Under the pieces are notes generated by a model. That model was not told where the DNA came from, did not search any database, and worked only from the letters and a program-made list of their open reading frames with translations. A stretch of DNA of 64,000 nucleotides from NCBI GenBank assembly GCA_963781595.1, contig CAWAGG010000001.1, positions 806,001 to 870,000 on the forward strand, in the 5' to 3' direction. The stretch comes from JBEDUK01 sp963781595. GTDB taxonomy: Bacteria; Actinomycetota; UBA4738. Of the stretch, positions 50,244 through 58,805 are shown in pieces (the stretch's first letter is position 1; the number at the start of each line of letters is the position of its first letter). A program made the translations under genes and the position numbers.

Positions 50244-51662
50244 ATGGGGCGGGAAGGGATCGATCCGAAGGTGGAGCGGAGCGCGACCGACCGCGCGGTC
50301 GGGATGCTCACCGCGGACGACCTCACGCCCGACGCGTTCGACACGGTCGTCGTCGCCGCGCCGGACGTGCAGGGGCGGTTGTTCGGCCGGAGGATCCCGC
50401 TGCGGAAGTTCCTCGCCGCCGGCGGCCTCGACGGCTACCGGCTCCCGATCTGCACGTGCGTCCTTGCCTGGGACATCGCGCAGGACATGGGGGCCGAGGT
50501 CCCGTTCGCGGGGTTCCACACGGGCTGGCACGACTTCGTCCTGCATCCTGACCCGGCGACGCTGCGGCCGTACCCGGGCGCGTCACGCACAGCGGCCGTC
50601 ATGGCCGACGTGCACACCGAGCACGGCGAACCGGTCGAGGTCGCGCCCCGCTGGATCCTGCGCCGTCAGGTCGAGCGCGCGCGGACTGCCGGCTACGAGG
50701 TGCTCCTCGGGTCCGAGCTGGAGTTCTACCTGTTCGAACAGACGTACCGGGAGGCTCGCGCGCAGGGGTTCCGCGCGCTGGACCCGACCACGGTCGTTCG
50801 GTCCGACTACTCGATCGTCGGGCAGGGCGTGCGCGAGCCGTTCATCGCCCGGATCCGCGGGGCGATGGACGCCGCGGGCATCCCGGTCGACGCGTGCCAG
50901 GCGGAGTACGGGTTCGGCCAGTGGGAGGTGAACCTCGAACACGCTGGCGCGCTCGAGACCGCCGACCGGCACGTGCTCTACAAGTCCGGCGTCAAGGAAC
51001 TGGCGTTCCAGGAGGGCCTGTCCGCGACGTTCATGGCGAAGCCCAGCGCGTCGGACATGGGTTCGTCGTGCCACCTGCATGTCTCGCTGGTGTCGCTGGA
51101 GACGGGCGAGCCGGCGTTCGCCTCCGGGGCGGGGCCCGGAGATCTCTCAGACGTGATGCGATGGTTCCTGGGCGGGCTGCTCGAACACCTCGTCGAGACG
51201 ACGCTGTTCTTCGCGCCGTCGGTGAACGCGTACAAGCGATACACGGGCGACCTGACGGTGGCCGGCGGGCCGCTCGTGTGGGGCTTCGACAATCGAACAT
51301 CGACGCTGCGCGTGGTGGGCGAAGGCCCGTCGCTCCGCGTCGAACACCGCTTCGCCGGTGCCGACGTGAACCCGTACCTGGCTGCCGCGGCCCTGATCGC
51401 GTCCGGCCTGGACGGGATCGAACGCCGGCTGGCCCCTGGCTCGGCGTTCGTCGGGAACGCGTATGCGCGCGACGACCTCCCGACGGCGCCCCGGTCGCTC
51501 GGCGAAGCCCTGGACGCGTTCGACGCGAAGGGGTTCGTCTCGGCGACGCTCGGGAAGGACGTGGTCGAACACTACGTTCCGCTGGCGCGGGCGGATTGGG
51601 AGGCCTATACGCAGGCGGCCGTCACCGATTGGGAGATCGACCGCGCGTTCGAACAGGCGTGA
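50244..51662 (+). CDS. Glutamine-synthetase-family ligase, copy 2
   Basis: A 472-residue GS-fold ligase. Blocks are GSELEFYLFEQTY near residue 154, EYGFGQWEVNLEHAG near 222, SDMGSSCHLHVSL near 270, DNRTSTLRVV near 348 and VEHRFAGADVNPYLAAAAL near 365. It is distinct from copy 1 at 40910 but of the same non-housekeeping type (glutamate-amine ligase-like). ATG 50244 follows GAGGAGG at good spacing. It ends at a hairpin terminator and faces a PuuD-like hydrolase, so ligation and later hydrolysis of a gamma-glutamyl amide are both encoded here. Confidence 0.86.
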   Translation: MGREGIDPKVERSATDRAVGMLTADDLTPDAFDTVVVAAPDVQGRLFGRRIPLRKFLAAGGLDGYRLPICTCVLAWDIAQDMGAEVPFAGFHTGWHDFVLHPDPATLRPYPGASRTAAVMADVHTEHGEPVEVAPRWILRRQVERARTAGYEVLLGSELEFYLFEQTYREARAQGFRALDPTTVVRSDYSIVGQGVREPFIARIRGAMDAAGIPVDACQAEYGFGQWEVNLEHAGALETADRHVLYKSGVKELAFQEGLSATFMAKPSASDMGSSCHLHVSLVSLETGEPAFASGAGPGDLSDVMRWFLGGLLEHLVETTLFFAPSVNAYKRYTGDLTVAGGPLVWGFDNRTSTLRVVGEGPSLRVEHRFAGADVNPYLAAAALIASGLDGIERRLAPGSAFVGNAYARDDLPTAPRSLGEALDAFDAKGFVSATLGKDVVEHYVPLARADWEAYTQAAVTDWEIDRAFEQA

Positions 51663-51683
51663 CGGTAAAGCTACCTTACCGTC
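51661..51683. terminator. Bidirectional hairpin between convergent genes
   Basis: GACGGTAA (51661-51668) and TTACCGTC (51676-51683) are perfect eight-base arms with a seven-base loop. The stem covers the last bases of the GS-like gene stop (TGA ends at 51662) and the TAG stop of the convergent PuuD-like gene (51671-51673 lies in the loop). It should stop transcription from both sides. Confidence 0.6.
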
Positions 51684-52456
51684 TGCGCCTTCTGGCCGAC
51701 CGGTTCCTCCGCGGCATGCGCGTGGACCTCGCGCGCGAACCACACGAACGGCGCGGTCGCGGCTGGGTTCGTCACGTCCATCATCTCCGGGTGCCACTGC
51801 ACGCCGAGCACGGGCGCGTCGGTCCCGGCGATCGATTCGATCACGTCGCCGGCGCGGGCCGCGACCCGCAGTCCGAGCCCGGGTTCCAGGACGGCCTGGT
51901 GGTGATAGCTGTTCACCTCGGCGCGGTCCGAACCGATCAGATGTTCGAGCGGGGCGTCGACGACCTGGATCGCGTGGTGGTTCGGCGTGATGTAGATGTC
52001 CTCGGGCCAGTGGCGATGGTCGTCCGCCGGCTCGAGGTGCTGCACGAGCGTGCCACCCATCGCGACGTTCAGCAGCTGGATCCCGCGGCAGATCGCCAGG
52101 ACCGGGATGCGCCGCGCGATCGCCTCGCGCGCGAGCGCCAGCTCGAACGCGTCGCGCTCTGGCACCACGCGGCCGAGCATCGGGTGTTCGTCGTGCCCAT
52201 AGTTCGCCGGCCCGACGTCCTCGCCGCCGGTCAGGATCACGCCGTGGACCAGGTCGAGGTACGGGCCGACCCGGTTCCGTTCGACCAGTGGCAGGCAGAT
52301 CGGGAGCAGGCCCTCCCGCTCGGAGCGCTCGAGGTACGGCAGGGCGAACGCGTTGATCCTGCGGTCGCCGAACCCCTTCTCGCGTGATGCCTCAGGCCCG
52401 TAGTAGTACCCGACCACGCCGACGACCGGAGGTGACAGGAGCGCGGGCTCGCTCAT
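51671..52456 (-). CDS. puuD: Gamma-glutamyl-gamma-aminobutyrate hydrolase-like (class I GATase, PuuD)
   Basis: A 261-residue glutamine-amidotransferase-fold hydrolase. The nucleophile is Cys123 in LAICRGIQLLNVAMGG, and the catalytic His/Glu pair is in VQWHPEMM near residue 218, with LTGGEDVGPANYG near 76. PuuD members hydrolyse gamma-glutamyl-GABA to glutamate and GABA. It converges with the GS-like gene through a shared hairpin. With two glutamate-amine-type ligases and an aldehyde dehydrogenase nearby it completes most of a gamma-glutamylation cycle; a Puu-B type oxidase is not found in the window. Confidence 0.87.
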   Translation of the reverse strand: MSEPALLSPPVVGVVGYYYGPEASREKGFGDRRINAFALPYLERSEREGLLPICLPLVERNRVGPYLDLVHGVILTGGEDVGPANYGHDEHPMLGRVVPERDAFELALAREAIARRIPVLAICRGIQLLNVAMGGTLVQHLEPADDHRHWPEDIYITPNHHAIQVVDAPLEHLIGSDRAEVNSYHHQAVLEPGLGLRVAARAGDVIESIAGTDAPVLGVQWHPEMMDVTNPAATAPFVWFAREVHAHAAEEPVGQKAQTVR

Positions 52457-52512
52457 GATGGCGAGAGCCTACGTCACGCGAACACGTTCGGCCGAACCGT
52501 GCCCGGGAGGCG

Positions 52513-53007
52513 ATGACGGTGAGCAGAACGACGTGGATCCAGGTGTTCGTGTTCCTCCATGTGCTCGGCGCGATCACCGCGGTCGGGCCGACGCTGACCT
52601 ATGGGCTGTGGCTCTCGCAGGGCGACCGGGCGGGGCTGGAGACGAGGGCGTTCGTGCTACGGACCACGAGCTGGGTCGACCGGCACCTGGCCACGCCGTC
52701 GTTCATGCTGCAGGCCGTCACCGGTATCGCGCTGATGCTCCTGCTGCGGATCAGCCTGTTCGACACCCACTGGCTGCTGGCGGGTGTCGTCGTGTACGTG
52801 GTCACCGCCGTCTTCGCGATCGTCATCTACGCGCCGACGGTGCGGCGGCAGATCGCGCTCGCGGATGGCGTCGCCGCCGCTCCCAACGACGCGACGCTGG
52901 CATCCGAGTACGCGGCTGTGGCGCGACGCGCGCGAACGTTCGGCATAGTCGCGATCGTGCTGACGGTGACGATCGTCTACTTCATGATCGTCAAGCCATC
53001 GGTATAG
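52513..53007 (+). CDS. DUF2269 family membrane protein
   Basis: A 164-residue integral membrane protein with four segments: TTWIQVFVFLHVLGAITAVG at the start, ATPSFMLQAVTGIALMLLL, WLLAGVVVYVVTAVFAIVIY and FGIVAIVLTVTIVYFMIV. HVLGAITAVGPT with a conserved His and the DRHLATP loop fit DUF2269-type proteins, whose function is not established. The gene runs away from puuD and into a region with a decayed regulator. Confidence 0.75.
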   Translation: MTVSRTTWIQVFVFLHVLGAITAVGPTLTYGLWLSQGDRAGLETRAFVLRTTSWVDRHLATPSFMLQAVTGIALMLLLRISLFDTHWLLAGVVVYVVTAVFAIVIYAPTVRRQIALADGVAAAPNDATLASEYAAVARRARTFGIVAIVLTVTIVYFMIVKPSV

Positions 53008-53053
53008 TCGCGACGCACTCGCAGACCAGACGCACCATCCGCCGTGGCGAGCG

Positions 53054-53361
53054 GTGGGGGACGACGCGAGAGATCGTGCGATGCGCTTGATCGAAGACCA
53101 CCCGGGCCGGGTTGGCTACCTCCTGAAGGAACGGATCCTCGAGATCGCCGTCCTGGTCGAGACGCTGAAACGGATCGTTGACGGCGAGACGGTGATCGAC
53201 CCGACGTTCGTTTCGCGCCTGGACGGACGGCAGCGCCGCGATGACCCGATCTCCGAACCGACTGACGGCGAGCGGGAGGTGCTCGGGCTCTTGCCGAGGG
53301 CATGTCGAACCATGGGATCGCCGCTCGGTTGTCACGCCCGCCCGGTACCGTGCGCTCGTGA
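53054..53361 (+). pseudogene. Remnant of a LuxR-type response regulator
   Basis: From about 53075 the frame reads RAMRLIEDHPGRVGYLLKER and then VLVETLKRIVDGETVIDPTF, the last part of a receiver domain with its conserved Lys (YLLKE), followed by SRLDGRQRRDDP and PTDGEREVLGL, the start of a LuxR helix-turn-helix. One missing base near 53292 shifts the remaining AEGMSNHGIAARL into another frame, which stops at 53361 before the recognition helix is complete. The N-terminal receiver half with the phospho-acceptor Asp is absent. The end overlaps the M14 gene tail. This is a decayed gene, not an active one. Confidence 0.75.
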
Positions 53362-55113
53362 ACCCGAGGAGGCTCCTCCGCCGCTTGACCCAAGGGTCCG
53401 GTAAGGAACGTGGCCGGGAGTCAGCCGAGCGGCGACGTCAGCGCGCACCGTGCCGGCGCGATCGTGCTTCGCGGTCACCGTGACGGAAGGCCCCGCCGGC
53501 GCTTCGACGACCCATTCGACCTTCGCGCGGTCCGTCGTGGCGTCATCGTTCCCCCACCAGTAAAGGCTCCGCCGGAGCGCCCGGCCCGTGAGCTGGCCGG
53601 CCTCGACCTTCGCGTCTCCGCCGACCAAGCCTCCGCCTTCAGGCAGATCGATCGTGAGCTCCAGCGGGCGGACAGCCTTGCGTTCGACCGCCTTCTCGGT
53701 GACGTTCGTCGGGAGCCATCCCGTGTTCTCGACGAGCGCTCGCACGAGCCATGCCCCTTCGCCGGCCGGCGATGCTTCCACCGAATGGAACCGCAATAGC
53801 GGCGAGATCAGCAGATGGAAAAGGGCGAACTCAGCGTGGTGCGAGACCTCCGTCTCCAGGAACGCCTCGGGCGGGTTGCCGAAGTAATTGAGGAGATCGA
53901 TGCCCCCGATCTCCACGGGCCCGAGCTCCGGATGCTCGAACGGATACCAGGGAACGAACCCTTCGCCGGGCTCGAGGTTCGCGTCCACCCACGCGAGCAG
54001 CTTGAGGTCGTCCGCCACCGGATGGTCGCGGAGCCACTCGATCATGTGGAAGTCGGTGATCCCGGCGGCTCGCATCGGGCTCCAGAATTCCGTGGTCCAC
54101 GCGTAGACCCCGCGATGCTCGTACATCCAGTCGTCCGCCGCGCCGGAGATCGTGTCCTTCAGGTCGTACTTGAACTCGTGGAACACCGCAGCCGCCGGGT
54201 AGCCGGTGAGCTCGGTCGCGCGTTCACCGATCAGCCGGTACGTGCGGAGGTCGTTCGAGGGGAAGTCATCGTCGGGATGGGCGGAGTACGGGCGGAGGTG
54301 CACCCCGCTGAACGTGTGGTAGTGCAGCGACCCGGTGATGTTCGGTCGTGCGACGACCGCCTCGATCTCCGCGCGGATCTCCGGCTCGGAGGTGGGGAAC
54401 GGTCCCGCGCCCGACTGCTTGCCCTCCGGCGACCACTCCATCGGGAAGTTCCGGTTCATGTCCAGGCTCCACAGCGGCGGCGCGATCTTGATCGTCACGC
54501 CGTCCCAGTTCTGGACGCGACCCTCGGGCAGCACGCGGTAGAAGGGGCCTTCGTCCGAGACGTCGAACGGATCGCGGGGGACCATCAGGCGCGGATCCTC
54601 GGTCGCGACCCTCCACGTGCCGTTCGGGTCCGGCACGCGCATGAACAGGATCCGCCCATCGCCGTCGACGTCCTCCTGGATCAGTCCGTCCTGCTGGTCC
54701 GTGCGGGGCCACGGCCGCACGCTCGAGCGCGGGAAGCGAGGCCGGTCCGCCAGCGCCAGTTCGGCCCCGTCGGGGTTGAGGCGAGGGACGACGTAGAACG
54801 CGCGCGTGTCGAGCGCCGTCGTGACCCGCGGGTCGGACCCGTACGTCGTCAGCAGCTGGTTCAGCAGGTAGGTCGCGGCCACCGTTCCCGTCAGCTCGGT
54901 CGCGTGGATCGACGCTTCGATCCAGAGCGCCGGCTTCTCCTCGGCCGGGCCCGTGTCGAACCTCGTCACGGTGCACAGCCAGATCTCCCGGCCCTCGAAC
55001 GAACGCCCGATGCTCTCCAGCCGGAGGATGTCGGGGCGTTCGTTCGCCCAGCCCTCCAGGATCGCGGTGAGGTCGTCGTAGCGGTAGAAGCGGTCGAAGC
55101 GGATATCGGGCAT
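53332..55113 (-). CDS. Zinc carboxypeptidase (peptidase M14 family)
   Basis: A 593-residue M14 metallopeptidase. The zinc ligands are His70 and Glu73 in ASIHATELTG and a later His in SLHYHTFSGVHLRP near residue 270; the catalytic Glu is in YAWTTEFW near 345. FYVVPRLNPDGAEL near 108 is the family RLNPDG motif. Beyond about residue 400 there is an extra beta-rich domain (VRALVENTGWLPTNVTEKA). No signal peptide is visible from ATG 55113. It is divergent from a secreted cyanophycinase-like protein, 108 bases apart, which may indicate a shared peptide-degradation programme. Confidence 0.88.
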   Translation of the reverse strand: MPDIRFDRFYRYDDLTAILEGWANERPDILRLESIGRSFEGREIWLCTVTRFDTGPAEEKPALWIEASIHATELTGTVAATYLLNQLLTTYGSDPRVTTALDTRAFYVVPRLNPDGAELALADRPRFPRSSVRPWPRTDQQDGLIQEDVDGDGRILFMRVPDPNGTWRVATEDPRLMVPRDPFDVSDEGPFYRVLPEGRVQNWDGVTIKIAPPLWSLDMNRNFPMEWSPEGKQSGAGPFPTSEPEIRAEIEAVVARPNITGSLHYHTFSGVHLRPYSAHPDDDFPSNDLRTYRLIGERATELTGYPAAAVFHEFKYDLKDTISGAADDWMYEHRGVYAWTTEFWSPMRAAGITDFHMIEWLRDHPVADDLKLLAWVDANLEPGEGFVPWYPFEHPELGPVEIGGIDLLNYFGNPPEAFLETEVSHHAEFALFHLLISPLLRFHSVEASPAGEGAWLVRALVENTGWLPTNVTEKAVERKAVRPLELTIDLPEGGGLVGGDAKVEAGQLTGRALRRSLYWWGNDDATTDRAKVEWVVEAPAGPSVTVTAKHDRAGTVRADVAARLTPGHVPYRTLGSSGGGASSGSRAHGTGRA

Positions 55114-55221
55114 GAGCGATCGGTCCTCCCCGTCTGCGGCTGCTCTCGCGACTGCACCCCGGGGCGCGGACGCTACCACGGTGGCGACCGCCCGGCCCAC
55201 GACGTGCGGTAGGGTCTCGCG

Positions 55222-57066
55222 GTGCGTCGAGCAGCCGCCGCCGTCATCGTCCTGTCCGTCCTCCTGACGGCGGCCCTCCCAGCCGCGACGGGCGCGCCCG
55301 CGACGCCGCGACCAGCGTCGACGACGATCCTGGACCCGATCGGCGGCGGGTACACGCGGGTGTCCCTGCAGGCGTTCGCCGTGAACGTCGCCGCCCACGC
55401 GAGTCCACCAACGGTCGACCTCATCGTCGTCCCCGCGGCGTACGGGACGAAGCCGAGCATCGAGGAGAACTTCCGCCTGGCGAAGTCCCGCGCGCACACG
55501 ATCCAGCACGAGTGCAACCAGGCCGTCTCCGGCTCGGGCCTCACGTGCGTCGCCCGGGCCGTCCGAACCTTCAGCCGGAAGGACGTCAAAGACCCGAAGC
55601 TGATCGCGCGGATCGAGGACCCGGCGCTCGACGGCATCTACTTCTTGGGCGGCAACCAGGCGATCGCGATGAGGGTCATGGCCGAGTCGCCCGCAGAGGC
55701 CGCGATGGCCGACGCGTACGCCCGGGGCGTCGTGGTCGGCGGCACCAGCGCCGGCGACGCACTCGAGTCCGTCACGATGATCGCCGGCTACAACGAGGGC
55801 TTCGAGTCACCGACGGCGCTCCGCGAGGCCGCTCCGATCGTCTGGTGGCCCGACGGGCCGAACCCGAAGCGCCGTGGGATCTCGTTCGGGTCGAAGGCCG
55901 CGGTGTTCGATTCGCACTTCTACGAACGCGGGCGGCTGCCGCGCCTGCTGAACGTCGCCGCCCAGTCGGCCGACCGGTACGGGGGCGCCGGGCTGCTCGG
56001 GTTCGGCTTCGACTACGGGACCGGCGCGCGGGTCGAGGACGACGCGACGCTGACCGGGGTGTTCGGATCCAGCTCGATGGCGATCGTGGACCTGGCGACC
56101 GCGCACGCGACCCACGACTGGGAGGGCACGTATCGAACGCTGTCCCTGCGGAACGCGCTCACGCACATCGTCGCGCCGGGGAACGGCGTGACCTTCGACG
56201 TGGCGACCAGGGTCGTTCGCGTGAGCGGCGGTCCGGTCGTCTACCGGGCGCCCGGCCCGTGGCCGGCGACCCTGCTGCGGGCGCCGGGCCGCGGACCGCT
56301 GCTGCTGGGCGGCGACCTCAGCCGGCCCGGCGCGAGCAAGGCGGTGCGGCGGTTCGTGACGCGCTCGCAGGAGAGCGGCCTCGACCGGATCGTCCTGGTG
56401 CTGGCGGCCTACCCGGACGAGGCGTCAGCGCGCCAGGACGGGCGGGGCTACCTGGCGAACCTCCGCGCGGCCGGATGGCAGGGCGACGTGCAGCGCGTCC
56501 TCTATCCGAAGAACCCCCTCCCGTCCCTGAGCGGCGTGGCCGGCGTGCTCCTGGCGGGCGGTGACCCGTCGCGCCTCGGCACAGCGCTCGATCCGCGGCT
56601 CCGATCGTTCGTCGCGGGCGCGATCGGCTCCGCGCCGGTCGTCCTCGCCGACCAGGCGATGGCGCAGGCGACGGGCGGCGCGTACGCGGCGAACCCGAAC
56701 GTCCCTGGGGACGAGCTCGGGAACGCTGCCAGGCACCGGTTCCTCGCGGACAACGCCCGCGTGCGTGACGGCCTCGGGTACCTGCCCGGCGCGATGTTCG
56801 TCCCGCGCCTCGCTGAGGACCGACGCTGGGGCCAGCTCTTCGGGCTGACGATCCGGCGGCCCGCACTGCTGGCGTTCGGGATCGAGGAGGGCACCGCGAT
56901 CGAGCTGCACCCCGGCGCCCCGCCGTCGGTCGTCGGCGAGCTGTCTGTGGTGGCGCTCGACGGCCGGACCGCCAGGTCGATGGTCGGCTCGAACGGCGCG
57001 TTCACGGATCTGAACGTGCTGCTGCATGCGTTCGCGCCGGGTGACCGGGTCGTCGGACCGCGATAG
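55222..57066 (+). CDS. Secreted cyanophycinase-like (peptidase S51) protein with two S51-type domains
   Basis: A 614-residue exported protein: signal peptide at about 1-25, first S51 domain at about 35-300 with FLGGNQAIAM, the nucleophile Ser176 in VVGGTSAGDALE and the partner motif FDSHFYERGRLPRLL (Asp230, His232). A second, weaker copy begins near 345 (PLLLGGDLSRP, VVLVLAAYPDEAS, LLAGGDPSRL), but where a Ser is expected it reads VVLADQAMAQATGG, so that domain is probably non-catalytic. GTG 55222 starts it. Extracellular S51 members can cut cyanophycin or other branched aspartyl peptides; the true target is unknown. Confidence 0.8.
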   Translation: MRRAAAAVIVLSVLLTAALPAATGAPATPRPASTTILDPIGGGYTRVSLQAFAVNVAAHASPPTVDLIVVPAAYGTKPSIEENFRLAKSRAHTIQHECNQAVSGSGLTCVARAVRTFSRKDVKDPKLIARIEDPALDGIYFLGGNQAIAMRVMAESPAEAAMADAYARGVVVGGTSAGDALESVTMIAGYNEGFESPTALREAAPIVWWPDGPNPKRRGISFGSKAAVFDSHFYERGRLPRLLNVAAQSADRYGGAGLLGFGFDYGTGARVEDDATLTGVFGSSSMAIVDLATAHATHDWEGTYRTLSLRNALTHIVAPGNGVTFDVATRVVRVSGGPVVYRAPGPWPATLLRAPGRGPLLLGGDLSRPGASKAVRRFVTRSQESGLDRIVLVLAAYPDEASARQDGRGYLANLRAAGWQGDVQRVLYPKNPLPSLSGVAGVLLAGGDPSRLGTALDPRLRSFVAGAIGSAPVVLADQAMAQATGGAYAANPNVPGDELGNAARHRFLADNARVRDGLGYLPGAMFVPRLAEDRRWGQLFGLTIRRPALLAFGIEEGTAIELHPGAPPSVVGELSVVALDGRTARSMVGSNGAFTDLNVLLHAFAPGDRVVGPR

Positions 57067-57092
57067 ATGCACGAGAGGGAGGATCGACGGAC

Positions 57093-58777
57093 ATGAGCGA
57101 GGACACCGAGGGCGGCGCCGCCCTGCGCAGGCCCCTGATGGAGATCGTGCCGAACTTCAGCGAGGGCCGCCGCCGGGACGTGATCGACGCGATCGTCGGA
57201 GGCCCTCCAGGTCCCCGGCGTGACGCTGCGTCAACGTGCAGTGGGACCCGGACCACAACCGGCTGGATTCGTCCCTGATCGGCCCGCCCGGACGCCGTCG
57301 AGCGCAGCGCTCTCGCCGGCGCCGCGAAGGCGGTCGAGCTGATCGACATGGAACAGCACACCGGCGGGCACCCCCGGATGGGTGCGGTCGACGTGATCCC
57401 GTTCCTCCCGATCCGCGACGTGACGATGGACGAGATGCGTGGAGCTCGCGCGCGAGGTCGGGCGGGAGATCGCGGAGACGCTCGGCGTGCCCGTGTACCT
57501 GCTACGACCAGGCGGCGCTGACGCCGGAGCGCGCGAGCCTCGCCGCGGTCCGCAAGGGCGAGTACGAGGGGCTGAAGGCCGCCGTCGCGGCCGGCGAGCG
57601 GCTGCCGGACTTCGGCCCGCACGAGATCGGGAAGGCCGGTGCCGTGGCCGTCGGCGCCCGCAAGCCGCTCGTCGCGTTCAACGTCTACCTGAGCGGTGGC
57701 GCGGAGGCCGAGGACTCGGCGAAGGCGATCGCGAAGAGCGTCCGCGAGGTCTCCGGCGGGTTGAAGAACGTCCGCGCGATCGGCTTCTTCGTCCCGGAGC
57801 GCTCGTGCGTCACGGTATCGATGAACCTCGTCGACACGGAGGCCACGCCGATCCATCGGGCGTTCGAGCTGGTGAAGGCCGAGGCCGCGCGGTACGGACT
57901 CAGCGTCCTCGACACGGAGATCGTGGGCCTCGCGCCGCGGGCATCGGTCTCGGAGGCCGCGCAGCACTACCTCCAGCTGAAGGGGTTCGATCCGACCGAA
58001 CAGATCATCGAGGACCTGGTCGAACGGGCCGATGCCGGCGCCGTCACCGATGCCGGGGGGACCGAAACCGAGTCCGCGCCATCCGAACCCGAGCCCGAGC
58101 CGGCGCCTGCACCGGTCGGCGCGCCGGCGGACATCCCCGCCGGCGGCATCGGCGGCGAGACGGTCGGCGGGTTCCTCGGCGCGGTCGCGTCCAACGCCCC
58201 GACGCCCGGCGGCGGGAGCGTCGCTGCCGTGACCGGCGCGGCCGGCGCCGCCCTCCTGTCCATGGTCGCGCGCCTGACGATCGGGAAGGAAGCCCACGCC
58301 GACGTCGAGCCGCGCATGCGAGAGATCGCCGGGCTGGCCGACGACCTCCGGGCCGCGCTGCTGGCCCTCGCCGATCGCGACGCGGCCGCGTTCGCCGGCG
58401 TCATGGCGGCGTTCAAGCTCCCCAAGGCGACGGACGACGAACGCACGGCGCGGTCGGAGGCGATCCAGCGCGCGACCGCCGACGCGGCCGCGGCACCCCT
58501 CGAGGTCGCCCGCCGCAGCGCCACCCTGATCGACCTGGCGCCCGAGGTGATCGAGAAGGGGAACCCGAACGCTGCGTCGGACGGGGCGTCGGCCGCCGCG
58601 ATGCTGCACGCTGCCGTGATCGCGGCCCTGGCGAACGTCGAGATCAACGCCGCGTCGCTGAAGGACGCCGACGAGGTCGAACGGATGCGTGACGAAGCCG
58701 GTTCGCTGCGCGGGAAAGCCCAGGAGCAGTTGCGGATAACCGGCGCAGCGTTCCGCGCTCGCGTCGACCTCGACTGA
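57093..58777 (+). pseudogene. ftcD: Bifunctional glutamate formiminotransferase/cyclodeaminase, with several frameshifts
   Basis: ftcD joins the last step of histidine breakdown to folate: transfer of the formimino group to tetrahydrofolate, then release of ammonia. The sequence gives MEIVPNFSEGR at about residue 16, QWDPDHNRLDSS, EQHTGGHPRMGAVD, a long intact formiminotransferase part (from RKGEYEGLKAAV to LQLKGFDPTEQ), a Pro/Glu-rich linker and a cyclodeaminase domain (TPGGGSVAAVTGAAG). But five surplus single bases, near 57198, 57227, 57288, 57435 and 57501, break the first 410 bases; removing them gives one continuous protein. From 57503 on it is intact. GGGAGG precedes ATG 57093. Confidence 0.8.
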
Positions 58778-58805
58778 CGATTCACGCGCGGTCAGCGCGC
58801 CGCGA

